Positions 26,817 to 35,675 of a stretch of 64,000 nucleotides of DNA are shown in pieces. The stretch covers positions 124,001 to 188,000 of the forward strand of contig NZ_BPQV01000004.1 in the NCBI RefSeq assembly GCF_022179465.1, in the 5' to 3' direction. The notes below the pieces were generated by a model that did no database searches, was not told where the DNA came from, and saw nothing but the letters and a program-made list of their open reading frames with translations. The position numbers and the translations under genes are program-made. Source of the stretch: Methylobacterium organophilum (GTDB lineage: Bacteria; Pseudomonadota; Alphaproteobacteria; Rhizobiales; Beijerinckiaceae). How positions within the stretch are numbered: position 1 is the first letter of the stretch; every line of letters starts with the position of its first letter.

Positions 26817-27293
26817 TCACTCGAGGACGAGGAGGGGCTCGCCGTACTCGACCGGCTGCCCGTCTTCGATGAAGATCGCGGTGACGGTGCCGGCCCGCGG
26901 CGCCACGATCTCGTTGAACGTCTTCATCGCCTCGACGAGCAGGAGCTTGTCGCCGGCCTGCACCTTGGCGCCGATCTCGACGAAGGGCTTGGCGTCGGGC
27001 GAGGGGCGGCGATAGGCGGTGCCGACCATGGGGGAGGGCACGGCGCCCGGATGGCCGGCCCCGGCCTTGGCCGGCACGGCCGGCGCCGGGGCGGGCGCGG
27101 CGACGGGGGCCGCGGCGGCGAGGACGGGGGCGGGCACCGCGTTCGCCACCTGCACCGAGACCGGCTCCGGCGTGCGGGCGACGCGGATGCGCAGGTCGCC
27201 CTTCTCGACCTCGATCTCGCTCAGGCCCGTCTCGGCGATCATCTTGGCGAGCTCGCGCACGAGCTCGGGATCGAAGGGGTCGTTCTTGGCCAT
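26817..27293 (-). CDS. accB: Biotin carboxyl carrier protein of acetyl-CoA carboxylase
   Basis: 158 residues: an N-terminal helical part, an Ala/Pro-rich flexible linker (about 55-85) and a C-terminal biotinyl domain. The biotinylated lysine is in [10 protein letters not shown] near residue 118, the alphaproteobacterial variant of EAMKMMN. It carries CO2 between AccC and AccAD. Start 7 bases after aroQ stop; the next gene accC begins 10 bases downstream, so the three are co-transcribed. Confidence 0.98.
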   Translation of the reverse strand: MAKNDPFDPELVRELAKMIAETGLSEIEVEKGDLRIRVARTPEPVSVQVANAVPAPVLAAAAPVAAPAPAPAVPAKAGAGHPGAVPSPMVGTAYRRPSPDAKPFVEIGAKVQAGDKLLLVEAMKTFNEIVAPRAGTVTAIFIEDGQPVEYGEPLLVLE

Positions 27294-27300
27294 CGGCTCT

Positions 27301-27771
27301 TTAGCGTTCTTGGGAAGTGGATCGGGGCGCGGCGCGCCCGCGCAGGAGATGGGTCAGGGCGTCGAGCCCGGCCACGTAGCTGTAGGCGCCGAACCCGCAG
27401 ACAACCCCGGCACAGACCGGGGCGATCATCGAGACGTGGCGGAAGGATTCCCGGGCATGCACGTTCGAGAGGTGGATCTCGACGGCGGTGACCCCGGCCC
27501 CGGCGATCGCGTCGCGGAGCGCGATGGAGGTGTGGGTATAGGCGCCCGCATTGAGGAGCACGCCAGCGCCGGCCGCGCCCGCCTCCTGAACCCAGGTGAC
27601 GAGCTCGCCCTCGTGGTTGCTCTGGCGGAAGCTCAGGGCCACGCCGAGCCCCCCGGCCCGGCCGCGCAGCTCCCGCTCGATATCGGCGAGGGTCGCGGAC
27701 CCGTAGATCCCGGGCTCGCGGCGCCCGAGAAGGTTGAGGTTCGGCCCGTTGAGAACGTGAATGGCGATCAT
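27301..27771 (-). CDS. aroQ: 3-dehydroquinate dehydratase, type II
   Basis: 156 residues from the ATG at 27771, where the family begins ([20 protein letters not shown]). The catalytic Tyr is in [17 protein letters not shown] carries the substrate-contacting residues, [16 protein letters not shown] follows, and [12 protein letters not shown] contains the catalytic His. It dehydrates 3-dehydroquinate in the shikimate pathway as a cytosolic dodecamer. aroQ immediately before accB is a conserved gene order across bacteria. Confidence 0.97.
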   Translation of the reverse strand: MIAIHVLNGPNLNLLGRREPGIYGSATLADIERELRGRAGGLGVALSFRQSNHEGELVTWVQEAGAAGAGVLLNAGAYTHTSIALRDAIAGAGVTAVEIHLSNVHARESFRHVSMIAPVCAGVVCGFGAYSYVAGLDALTHLLRGRAAPRSTSQER

Positions 27772-27878
27772 GGGACCGGGTTCGAAGGCTCCGGTTCGTG
27801 CGGAGGCGGGCATGCCCCCTGGCGAGCCGCGGTCTTAGACGACCGGCGAAGCCCGCGACAAGTCGCCCGCCCGGATCC

Positions 27879-28685
27879 TCAGCAGCTGGCGTGGCCGCAC
27901 TGGCGCACGTCGTTGACGGTCTTCTTCATCGGCTCCAGGCCGACCGCACCGGGCAGGATCTCCTCGCCGACGATGAAGGCCGGGGTGCCCGAGAGGCCGA
28001 GCTTGTCGCCGAGGCCCATGTTCTCGGCGAGCGCCGCCTTCACCTCGGGGCCCTGCGCGTCCTTCTTCAGCTTCTCCAGGTCGAGGCCGAATTCCTTGGC
28101 GAGGGCGAGCGCCCGCTCCCCGTTCACGCGGCCCTTGCTCTCCAGGAGCTTGCCGTGGAAGTCGAACATCCTGTCGCCCTTGAGCTGCAGCTTGGCGGCG
28201 AGCGCCAGCTTGCTCGCCTCGAGGGATTCCGCGCCGAGCACGGGGAAATCCTTCAGCACGACGCGCAGCTTCGGGTCGGACTTCATCAGCGCCTGGAGGT
28301 CGAAGAAGGCCTTCCGGCAATAGCCGCAATTGTAGTCGAAGAACTCGACCAAGGTGACGTCGCCGTTGAGATTGCCCGCGATCACGCCGTTGGGCGAGTT
28401 GGTCAGGGCCTCCCGCGCCTCCTTGATGGCGGCGGCCTGGGCGAGGCGCTGCGTCTCCTGCGCGCGGCGCTCGCCCTCGGCGATCGCCTCCTGCAGCACT
28501 TCCGGGTTCTTGACGAGGTAGTCCTTGACGATCGCCTCGATCGCCTTGCGCTGCGCGTCCGTGAAGGGCGCGCTCTCCTGGGCCGCCTGCGCGGCGGTCT
28601 GGGCGGGTTCCTGCGCGGCGGCGGGCGCGGAAACGCCGAGGACGGCGAGCAGCGCGAGGGCGGAGACGGAGCGGAACAGGGGCAT
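27879..28685 (-). CDS. DsbA family periplasmic thiol-disulfide protein
   Basis: 268 residues from the ATG at 28685, which gives a good signal peptide (MPLFRSVSALALLAVLGVSA, cleavage near AAAQ 25). A helical N-terminal extension (about 40-100) precedes a thioredoxin-fold domain with Cys120-Gly-Tyr-Cys123 in FFDYNCGYCRKAF. The cis-proline is in LSGTPAFIVGEEILPGAVG. This architecture matches the DsbG/ScsC-like DsbA proteins of Rhizobiales, which can act as oxidase or isomerase. It precedes aroQ on the same strand with a 107-base gap. Confidence 0.93.
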   Translation of the reverse strand: MPLFRSVSALALLAVLGVSAPAAAQEPAQTAAQAAQESAPFTDAQRKAIEAIVKDYLVKNPEVLQEAIAEGERRAQETQRLAQAAAIKEAREALTNSPNGVIAGNLNGDVTLVEFFDYNCGYCRKAFFDLQALMKSDPKLRVVLKDFPVLGAESLEASKLALAAKLQLKGDRMFDFHGKLLESKGRVNGERALALAKEFGLDLEKLKKDAQGPEVKAALAENMGLGDKLGLSGTPAFIVGEEILPGAVGLEPMKKTVNDVRQCGHASC

Positions 28686-28895
28686 CGATGTCCTCGGAAG
28701 CGCCGGGCGGCCCTTCTCGCGAAACGCGGGGCGGCCCTGACTCATCGTGTAGGCACGGGGTTAGGCGTTTTCGCGGCGGGCGGCAAATTCCGGCGGCCCG
28801 GTTTCGGCGCGACGGGAATTGAGCCCCGGCCCCATCGGCGCTAGGCCGCGCCTCTGGCCTCCTTCCCCGGCCGCCTTCCCACGGAGCCCGACAGC

Positions 28896-30080
28896 GTGCG
28901 CTGCGACCCGACCCTCGACCGCCCGGCCCTCGCCATCTCCCGGCGCGCGGCGGCGGTGGCGCCCTTCCTCGCCATGGACGTGATGGCGGCGGCCGCCGCC
29001 AAGCGGCGCAGCGGCGTCGACGTGGTGCATATGGAGGTGGGCCAGCCCTCGGCCCCGGCCCCGCGGCCGGTCATCGCCGCCGCCCAGGCCGCCCTCGCCG
29101 ACGGGCGCATGCCCTATACGGAAGCCCTCGGCCTGCCGGCCCTGCGGGAGCGCATCGGCCGCCACTACGCCGAGACCTACGGCGTCGCGGTCGCCCCGGA
29201 GCGGGTGGTGGTGACGACGGGCTCCTCGGCGGGCTTCGTGCTCGCCTTCCTCGCCCTGTTCGAGGCCGGGGCGCGGGTGGGCGTGCCGCAGCCGGGCTAT
29301 CCCGCCTACCGCAACATCCTCACCGCCCTCGACCTCGTGCCCGCACCCCTGGTGCTGCGCAGGGCCGACCGCTTCGCGCCGACGGGCGACCTGATCCGCG
29401 CGGCCCATGCGGAGAACCCGCTCTCCGGCGTGCTGGTGATGAGCCCGGCCAATCCTTCGGGAACCGTGATCGATCCGGCCCGGCTGGCGGAGCTCTGCGT
29501 CACCGCGGCCGATCTCGGCCTGCCCTTCGTCTCCGACGAGATCTATCACGGGCTCAGCTACGGGGTGCCGACGGCGACCGCGCTGCAATTCGACCCGCGC
29601 GCCGTCATCATCAACTCGTTCTCGAAATTCTACTGCATGACCGGCTGGCGCATCGGCTGGATGGTCGTGCCGGAAGAGCTCGTGCGCCCGGTCGAGCGGC
29701 TCGCCCAGAACCTCTACATCTCCGCGCCCTATCTCTCGCAGGTCGCGGCTCTGGCGGCCTTCGACGCCCTCGACGAGACCCACGCGATCCGGGACGGCTA
29801 CGCGCGCAACCGGGCGCTCCTCCTCGACGCGCTGCCCGCGATCGGCCTCGGCGAGGTGCACCCCGTCGACGGGGCCTTCTATCTCTATGCCGATGTCGGG
29901 CGGCTCACCAACGACGCCCGCGCCTTCTGCCGGCGGATGCTGGACGAGGCGGGGGTGGCCGCCACCCCGGGCCTCGATTTCGACCCCGACGAGGGCCACC
30001 ACCACGTCCGGTTCTCCTTCGCCGGCGCGACGGCCGAATGCGAGGAGGCGGTGCGGCGCCTGCGGGACTGGCTGCGCTAA
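28896..30080 (+). CDS. PLP-dependent aminotransferase, class I/II
   Basis: 394 residues from a GTG at 28896 with ACGGAG upstream. The PLP lysine is in NSFSKFYCMTGWRIGWMV. The Asn-Pro motif is in MSPANPSGTVID, and the conserved Asp in VSDEIYHGLSYG. HHHVRFSFAG near the end carries the substrate-binding Arg. It transfers an amino group between an amino acid and a 2-oxo acid in the cytosol. Sequence alone does not settle the specificity (aspartate, aromatic or branched-chain). It is divergent from the dsbA-like gene. Confidence 0.93.
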   Translation: MRCDPTLDRPALAISRRAAAVAPFLAMDVMAAAAAKRRSGVDVVHMEVGQPSAPAPRPVIAAAQAALADGRMPYTEALGLPALRERIGRHYAETYGVAVAPERVVVTTGSSAGFVLAFLALFEAGARVGVPQPGYPAYRNILTALDLVPAPLVLRRADRFAPTGDLIRAAHAENPLSGVLVMSPANPSGTVIDPARLAELCVTAADLGLPFVSDEIYHGLSYGVPTATALQFDPRAVIINSFSKFYCMTGWRIGWMVVPEELVRPVERLAQNLYISAPYLSQVAALAAFDALDETHAIRDGYARNRALLLDALPAIGLGEVHPVDGAFYLYADVGRLTNDARAFCRRMLDEAGVAATPGLDFDPDEGHHHVRFSFAGATAECEEAVRRLRDWLR

Positions 30081-30090
30081 CAACGCGAAA

Positions 30091-30118
30091 CGCCCCCTTC
30101 GCCGCGGCGAAGGGGGCG
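30091..30118. terminator. Terminator-like hairpin between the aminotransferase and chemoreceptor genes
   Basis: A 13-bp perfect stem, CGCCCCCTTCGCC (30091-30103) and GGCGAAGGGGGCG (30106-30118), starts 10 bases after the aminotransferase stop and lies between convergent genes. No long T run follows on the plus strand; on the minus strand it continues TTTCGCG. Confidence 0.65.
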
Positions 30119-30142
30119 CCGTGTTCTCTCGCCGGTCGCGGA

Positions 30143-31441
30143 TCAGGCGGCCAGGGTCTCGGGCGCCAGAGTCTCGGGCGCCAAGCCCTTGGGGGCCGTC
30201 GCCCCGGCGAGGGTCGCGGCCTCCTTGGCCGCGGCCTCGAAGGCGCGGAAGGACTCGGTGGCCGCCCCCCAGTCGGACGCCTTGACCTGCTCGACCGTGG
30301 CGGCGGCGGATTTCGCGGCCGCGGCCACGATCCGGCGCAGGCTCTCCTCCAGCCCGGCCTCGCCGCCGGGGCAGACCGCGGCGGAGGCGTTCGCCGGCTT
30401 GAGCCCGACCAGGACGGCGGCCATGTGGCGGCGCCAGGCGCCGAGATCGGCGGGCAGCCGGGCGAGACGGGCGCCGGGCAGCCCCGCCTCGACACCCTTG
30501 GACAAGGCGTCGAGGCTCATCGTCTCCAGCGTGGTGAGGCGGCCGATCGCGTCGGCGATCTCGCCGCGGGCCTTGTCCGTGCCGGTGGCGATGCGCTCGA
30601 CGCTCGACGAGATCTCGGCGACGGCGAGCTTCTGCTGCTCCATCACGTCGGCGAGGGCGCGCATCTCGCCCGCGGATTCGGCGACCGCCAGGCTCTCCGC
30701 CTCGACCCGGGCATTGGCCCGGGCCATGGCGCCGGCGCCGGCGGCGACCGCTTCGCGGGTCTGCCCCACGGCGGATTGCATGGCGCTGAGCTCGCCGCGC
30801 AGGCCGGCGAGCCGGCCGCGGATCTCGTCGGTCGCCTTGGCGGTCTGGCCGGAGAGGGCCTTCACCTCGCCCGCGACGACGGCGAAGCCGCGGCCGGCCT
30901 CGCCCGCGCGGGCGGCCTCGATGGTGGCGTTGAGGGCGAGCAGGTTGGTCTGGGCGGAGATGCCGGCGATCGCCGTGGCCATCTCCTCGATCTGGGAGGC
31001 GGCGCGCTCGAAAGCCGCGAGGCAGGCGGCAATCTCACCGGCGCTCACCTCGATGCCCTTCATGCGCTCGCTGGCCATCGCCATGTCGGCGACGCATTCG
31101 GAGATGCCGCTGCGCGCCCGCTCCGCGGTGACCGCGGCGGATTGCGAGCGCTGGGCGATCTCGCCGGTCGAGGCGGAGACCTCCTCGCCGGCCGCGGCGA
31201 TGGTGCGGGCCTGATCGGCGATCTGGGCGGCGTCGTGGGTGATCCAGCCGATCGCCATGCCGGCCTCGGAGGCTTCGGCCGAGATCGCGGCCTGACGGCG
31301 CAGCCGTTCGATCTCCCGGGCGCTCGATTCCGCGGCAACAGGAAGCGCGACGGGAGGCGGGGCGGCGGCGACGGCTTCCGGCAGTGCGGCCACGTCCTGC
31401 ATGGACGGGGCGGCCTGTTTGGGACGGAACAGGCGAAGCAT
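30143..31441 (-). CDS. Soluble methyl-accepting chemotaxis-type signalling protein
   Basis: 432 residues with no signal peptide or membrane helix, so cytosolic. The MA signalling hairpin is central, with the tip [20 protein letters not shown], then [18 protein letters not shown]. The N-terminal 40 residues are Ala/Pro-rich and end in a heptad-like helix. The C-terminal ~130 residues are helical with no recognised sensor domain; they end in a tandem repeat of LAPET. It could be a cytoplasmic receptor, a FrzCD-like coordinator or a transducer for an unidentified partner. It lies downstream of rne on the same strand with a 410-base gap. Confidence 0.88.
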   Translation of the reverse strand: MLRLFRPKQAAPSMQDVAALPEAVAAAPPPVALPVAAESSAREIERLRRQAAISAEASEAGMAIGWITHDAAQIADQARTIAAAGEEVSASTGEIAQRSQSAAVTAERARSGISECVADMAMASERMKGIEVSAGEIAACLAAFERAASQIEEMATAIAGISAQTNLLALNATIEAARAGEAGRGFAVVAGEVKALSGQTAKATDEIRGRLAGLRGELSAMQSAVGQTREAVAAGAGAMARANARVEAESLAVAESAGEMRALADVMEQQKLAVAEISSSVERIATGTDKARGEIADAIGRLTTLETMSLDALSKGVEAGLPGARLARLPADLGAWRRHMAAVLVGLKPANASAAVCPGGEAGLEESLRRIVAAAAKSAAATVEQVKASDWGAATESFRAFEAAAKEAATLAGATAPKGLAPETLAPETLAA

Positions 31442-31851
31442 CGAAGGGCGACTCCATCCGAGTATGGGCCGCGTGCCAGTCCCGATATGCCCGGGCTTCG
31501 GCCGCGCTCCATGATCTGTCCGACGCCCCCCTAGGACAGAAATGGCAATCCTAAATGGGCACGTCTGATTTCAGACAATGCCAAGCATTGCTAAATTCCC
31601 GGTTAAGCTGCCAGAACAGTTTCAAATGACTTGTAGGTGCAAGTCGAGCGCCCCGGCGCGGGGATCGCTGCGGCGCGATGCCGAGACAGACGCATCGCGC
31701 GAGGAGGTGGGCGCGCGACCGCCCGAAGACCTGTCGGGAGGTCGGCGAACGGGCGCGGAGCCCGCCGCGCGCCGCGGGACCGTTCGCGGCCTTCGGCCCG
31801 AGCGCCCGCGACACCTCGAACACCCGAGATGTCGCGGGCGCGAAGAGCGCC
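31442..31851. other. Intergenic region between rne and the soluble chemoreceptor gene
   Basis: About 410 bases. The part next to the chemoreceptor start (31540-31640) is noticeably AT-richer and contains a small inverted repeat TCTGA-TT-TCAGA (31566-31577). It should hold the chemoreceptor promoter. The part next to rne (31650-31850) is GC-rich and ends in a strong hairpin. I see no gene. Confidence 0.4.
31802..31841 (-). terminator. Strong hairpin just downstream of rne
   Basis: Inverted repeat of 17 bases with one mismatch (GCGCCCGCGACACCTCG at 31802-31818, pairing with 31825-31841) around a 6-base loop, 10 bases after the rne stop on the minus strand. There is no U tract, so it may be a Rho-dependent end, a 3'-stabilising structure or an inefficient terminator. 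Confidence 0.6.
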
Positions 31852-34809
31852 TTACTCGCCCGTCAGCGCCGCCTTGGTGCGGGACCACCAGCCGGCCCGC
31901 TTGGGACGGTTGGGATCGGCTGGGGTGAGCACCACCGCGACCGGCTCGGGGGCCGGTTCGGGCGCGGGCTCGGCCTTCTCGGGCTCCGCATCCGCGGCCG
32001 GCGGCGCGACCACCGCGGCAACCTCGGCCTCGGCGACCGGCCGCTCGACCGCCGTCTGGCCGGCCGTGTCGGGATCCGTGGTGCCGAGATCGGCAGCAAC
32101 CGCCTCGATCGCCGCGGCCTCGACCGGCTCCTCCGCCGACAGGGCAGCGGCCGCCTCGTCGCCCTCGGCCCCGTCCTGGGATTCGCGCTCGCCGCGCTCC
32201 CGGCCCCGGCCGCCCCGGCGACCGCGCCGCCGGCGGCGGCCATTGCCGCCCTCGCCGTTGCCGCCGGCCTCGGCCTGCGCGGCCGGTTCGTCGGCCTCCT
32301 CCCCGGAGGTGCCGGCGGACTCGCCGCCCTCCTCGTCCCGGAGCTCGTCGGAACGAGCGTCCTGAGGCTCCTCCTGGCCGTCCTCCTCGTCGGACTCTCC
32401 GTCGTCCTGGCCCTCGGCACGCGGCCCGTCGTCCTGGCCGGCACGGCCCCCGCGACGGCGGCGACGGCGACGGCGACGGCGGTTGCCCTCGTCGTTGGAT
32501 GCGGTGTCGCGCGCCTCGGCGCCCTCCTCGTCCTCGCCGGCCTCGACCTCGCCCTCGGCGCTCTCCTCGTCCTCGGCCTCCTCCTCGAGCTCGTAGACCG
32601 GGGAGACCACCGCCGCGCGCACGCCGGTGGCCGGCGCCGCGTCGCGGACCGCGAGCTCGCCGCGATCGAGCTGGAAGGCGGCGGTGGCGGCGAGCCGCTC
32701 GTCGGCGGCGATCGTGATGCTGACGCCGAAGCGCAGCTCCAGATCGCGCAGATGCGCCCGCTTCTGGTTGAGGATGTAGAGCGCCACCTCGGTGCGGGTG
32801 CGCAGGATCAGGTTGTGGGTCGAGGACTTGAGCAAAGCCTCCTCGATCGAGCGCAGGATGTGCAGCGCCACCGAGGAGGTCGCGCGCACGAAGCCCGAGC
32901 CGCCGCAATGGGCGCAGGGGATCGACGAGGATTCGAGCACGCCGGTGCGGATGCGCTGGCGGCTCATCTCGAGGAGGCCGAAGGGCGAGATCCGGCCGAC
33001 CTGGATGCGGGCCCGGTCGTTCTTGAGGGCCTCGTTGAGGCGCTTCTCCACCGCCCGGTTGTTGCGCTTCTCCTCCATGTCGATGAAGTCGATCACGACG
33101 AGGCCGGCGAGATCGCGCAGGCGCACCTGCCGGGCGACCTCCTCGGCCGCCTCCAGGTTCGTCTTCAGCGCCGTGTCCTCGATGTCGTGCTCACGGGTGG
33201 CGCGTCCCGAATTCACGTCGATCGAGACGAGCGCCTCGGTCGGATTGATGACGAGGTAGCCGCCGGATTTCAGCGCCACGTGGGTCGAGAACATCGCGTC
33301 GAGCTGCTGCTCGACGCCGTGGCGGGCGAAGATCGGCGTCTGCTCGGTATAGGGCTTCACGACCTTGGATTGCTGCGGCATCAGCATCCGCATGAAGTCC
33401 TTGGCCTCGCGATAGGCGTCGGGGCCAGAGACGAGGACCTCGTCGATGTCCTTGTTGTAGAGGTCGCGGATCGCCCGCTTGATCAGCGAGCCCTCCTCGT
33501 AGACCAGCGCCGGGGCGGTGGAGGCGAGGGTCAGCTCGCGCACCGATTCCCACAGGCGCATCAGGTACTCGAAGTCGCGCTTGATCTCCGGCTTGGTGCG
33601 CGAGGCGCCCGCCGTGCGCAGGATGACGCCCATCCCCTCCGGCACGTCGAGATCGGCCACGACCTCCTTCAGGCGCTTGCGGTCGGCGGCGGAGGTGATC
33701 TTGCGGGAGATGCCGCCGCCGCGGCCGGTGTTCGGCATCAGCACGGAGTAGCGGCCGGCGAGCGACAGATAGGTGGTCAGCGCCGCGCCCTTGGTGCCGC
33801 GCTCCTCCTTGACGACCTGGACGAGGATGATCTGGCGGCGCTTGATCACCTCCTGGATCTTGTAGTGGCGGCGATAGGGGCGGGGACGCTCCGGGATCTC
33901 GGCAAGCGCGTCGCCCGCGCCGCCGACCTGGGCGATCTTGGGCTCGCCGTCCTCGTCCTCGGACTCCTCGTCGTCGGAGTCCTCATCGTCCTCGTCGTCG
34001 GACTCCTCGTCGGATTCGTCATCCGACTCGTCCTCGTCCTCTTCGTCGTCCTCGTCGGAGGCGTCCTCGTCGGAGTCCTCGCCCTCGGAAGCGGTCTCTT
34101 CGGAGGCGGTCTCCTCGGCGACGCTCTCCTCGGCGGCAGCGACCACCGGCTCGGGCGCCGCCTCGGCGGACGTCTCGCCCGCGGGGCTCTCCGGCGCGTC
34201 GGACACGGCGGGCGCCGGCTCGGGGGCGGGCGGGATCACGGATTCCGGAAGCGCCGCGGCGGTCTCGCCGGCCTCGGCCGCTTCGGATTCGGCGGGAACG
34301 GCCGCCTCGTCGGGCGCGGCCGACGCGACGGGCGTGCCCTCCGCGGCCACGTCCACCGTGATCTCGGCGGTGGTCTCGGCGGCGGCCTCGACCGTGTCCT
34401 CGGCCGCGTCGCTGGCGCTCACGGTCTCGTCGGAGCGGGCGGAGGCGACCTCGGCCCGGCGGCCGCGCGACCGCCGGCCCCGCGAGCGGCGCTCCTCGCG
34501 TTCGTTGTGCTCCGCCTCCTCGCGCGCCTCCGCCTCGATCAGGGCGAGGCGGTCGGCCATCGGGATCTGGTAGTAGTCGGGGTGGATCTCGTTGAAGGCG
34601 AGGAAGCCGTGGCGGTTGCCGCCATACTCCACGAAGGCAGCCTGGAGCGAAGGCTCCACCCGCGTCACCTTGGCGAGATAGATGTTGCCACGCAGAGGCC
34701 GGCGGTTGGCGGCCTCGAAGTCGAACTCCTCGACCCTAGAACCGTGGACCGTGACGACCCGGGTCTCCTCCGGATGCGTCGCATCGATGAGCATCTTGTT
34801 GTTGGCCAT
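31852..34809 (-). CDS. rne: Ribonuclease E
   Basis: About 985 residues from the ATG at 34809, where the family begins (MANNKMLIDATHPEETRVVT). The S1 domain (about 36-90) is split by a ~220-residue insertion (about 90-314) rich in Ala/Glu/Pro; it ends in an almost pure Asp/Glu/Ser run at about 242-289. S1 resumes at HYKIQEVIKRRQIILVQVV. The catalytic DNase-I-like domain has ALVSIDVNSGRAT and VVIDFIDMEEKRN, and the zinc-link is CAHCGGSG. The C-terminal half is disordered with Arg-rich patches (a run of ten Arg, then [17 protein letters not shown]) and the alphaproteobacterial terminal KRAGWWSRTKAALTGE. It is the degradosome endonuclease for mRNA decay and rRNA/tRNA processing. Confidence 0.95.
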   Translation of the reverse strand: MANNKMLIDATHPEETRVVTVHGSRVEEFDFEAANRRPLRGNIYLAKVTRVEPSLQAAFVEYGGNRHGFLAFNEIHPDYYQIPMADRLALIEAEAREEAEHNEREERRSRGRRSRGRRAEVASARSDETVSASDAAEDTVEAAAETTAEITVDVAAEGTPVASAAPDEAAVPAESEAAEAGETAAALPESVIPPAPEPAPAVSDAPESPAGETSAEAAPEPVVAAAEESVAEETASEETASEGEDSDEDASDEDDEEDEDESDDESDEESDDEDDEDSDDEESEDEDGEPKIAQVGGAGDALAEIPERPRPYRRHYKIQEVIKRRQIILVQVVKEERGTKGAALTTYLSLAGRYSVLMPNTGRGGGISRKITSAADRKRLKEVVADLDVPEGMGVILRTAGASRTKPEIKRDFEYLMRLWESVRELTLASTAPALVYEEGSLIKRAIRDLYNKDIDEVLVSGPDAYREAKDFMRMLMPQQSKVVKPYTEQTPIFARHGVEQQLDAMFSTHVALKSGGYLVINPTEALVSIDVNSGRATREHDIEDTALKTNLEAAEEVARQVRLRDLAGLVVIDFIDMEEKRNNRAVEKRLNEALKNDRARIQVGRISPFGLLEMSRQRIRTGVLESSSIPCAHCGGSGFVRATSSVALHILRSIEEALLKSSTHNLILRTRTEVALYILNQKRAHLRDLELRFGVSITIAADERLAATAAFQLDRGELAVRDAAPATGVRAAVVSPVYELEEEAEDEESAEGEVEAGEDEEGAEARDTASNDEGNRRRRRRRRRRGGRAGQDDGPRAEGQDDGESDEEDGQEEPQDARSDELRDEEGGESAGTSGEEADEPAAQAEAGGNGEGGNGRRRRRGRRGGRGRERGERESQDGAEGDEAAAALSAEEPVEAAAIEAVAADLGTTDPDTAGQTAVERPVAEAEVAAVVAPPAADAEPEKAEPAPEPAPEPVAVVLTPADPNRPKRAGWWSRTKAALTGE

Positions 34810-35374
34810 GACGAACTTTCGACATGGCGGCCGACGTCGCACACCTTGAGCCGCGCCCCGGCGGCGCATCTCCGGGCCTCGAGGCCCTGCGGAGGAACGC
34901 CCGTGCCGGCCTCGTCGCCGAGGCCGCGGGGGAGGAGGGGAGGGGATTGCCGTCAACCGCCGTACGGCGCCGGGCATCGGCGCGCCTGGGGTTGAAACTG
35001 GCCGGGACGACGGAAGGAGCGGCGCGAAGCGCCGCGCACGTGGTGACACGCACGGTTGAGGCACGAGCAGCGGCAGCCGTTGCTGTGCGTCCTCCCATCG
35101 TTTGTCCGGCCTCGCGAAACAGGGGGCCGTTTCGGGCCCGAATCGATACTGGGCGCCGCGCCCGAAAAAAGGACGCATCGCCGACACCCGCCCGGATGCC
35201 GGGAAGCGCCGTCGGACGCTGCTGATGAAGGAGCGAGGAGGGCGCTTCGAGGCGGACCCGGGCCTCCCGAAGCCGCGAAATGCGCGTGCTTCGAAATGGG
35301 GTCCCTATCATTACAGACCGACACCGGGATATTGCAAGCTTTCCTTGCTCGGCAAAGAGGCAGGCCGGCCGGGG
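34810..35374 (-). promoter_or_regulatory. Long upstream/leader region of rne
   Basis: About 565 bases before rne without a convincing gene, counting up to the chromate-transporter remnant. It contains a perfect 7-bp hairpin with a 3-base loop (GCGGCGC-GAA-GCGCCGC, 35019-35035) and an inverted repeat CGAAAC / GTTTCG (about 35116-35135). In E. coli and several other bacteria the rne leader is long, structured and used for autoregulation by RNase E cleavage; a similar role here is an inference. Open frames through this region lack family similarity. Confidence 0.4.
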
Positions 35375-35614
35375 ATGTCCGGGCCGAGCCTGCCGTGCCG
35401 CCCATGCACCCACCCCTTCCCGTCCGGCCCGGAGCACGGCGTCGGCTTCGCGGAGGCCGCGCGGGTCTGGGCGCGGATCGCGCTCCTCAGCTTCGGCGGG
35501 CCGGCGGGACAGATCGCGGTGATGCACCGCATCCTGGTGGAGGAGCGGCGCTGGATCGGGGAGCCCTGTCACCCCGAGACAACAACGCCGGACGGATCGC
35601 CCGGGCGGGGGTGA
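35375..35614 (+). pseudogene. chrA: Chromate transporter (ChrA) N-terminal remnant
   Basis: An open frame of about 79 codons. Its residues 25-63 (35447-35563) read like the start of the ChrA/CHR chromate transporter: FAEAARVWARIALLSFGGPA, then GQIAVMHRILVEERRWIGE. This is the highly conserved first amphipathic/TM segment with the FGGPxGQI motif. Similarity stops abruptly after RRWIGE, the next codons are unrelated, and the frame ends 51 bases later. A full ChrA has about 400 residues or more. The remainder is missing, so this is a truncated relic left between rne and the amidase gene, probably by a deletion. Whether the fragment is expressed is unknown. Confidence 0.75.
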
Positions 35615-35675
35615 GGAACGGTTAACCATCCTGGCCGTATCCCCTATCGGAAGGACCGGGACACGTCGCCGAACG

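Noticed and set aside
33938-34573. Plus-strand frame encoding a long serine-rich protein opposite rne
   Set aside because: It is the antisense image of the Asp/Glu/Ser-coding triplet run in the RNase E S1 insertion; no ribosome site, no independent conservation signal.
31678-34995. Very long plus-strand open frame (over 1,100 codons) opposite rne
   Set aside because: GC-driven shadow of the rne gene: composition is Arg/Gly/Leu-rich with no domain, and the minus strand carries all RNase E motifs.
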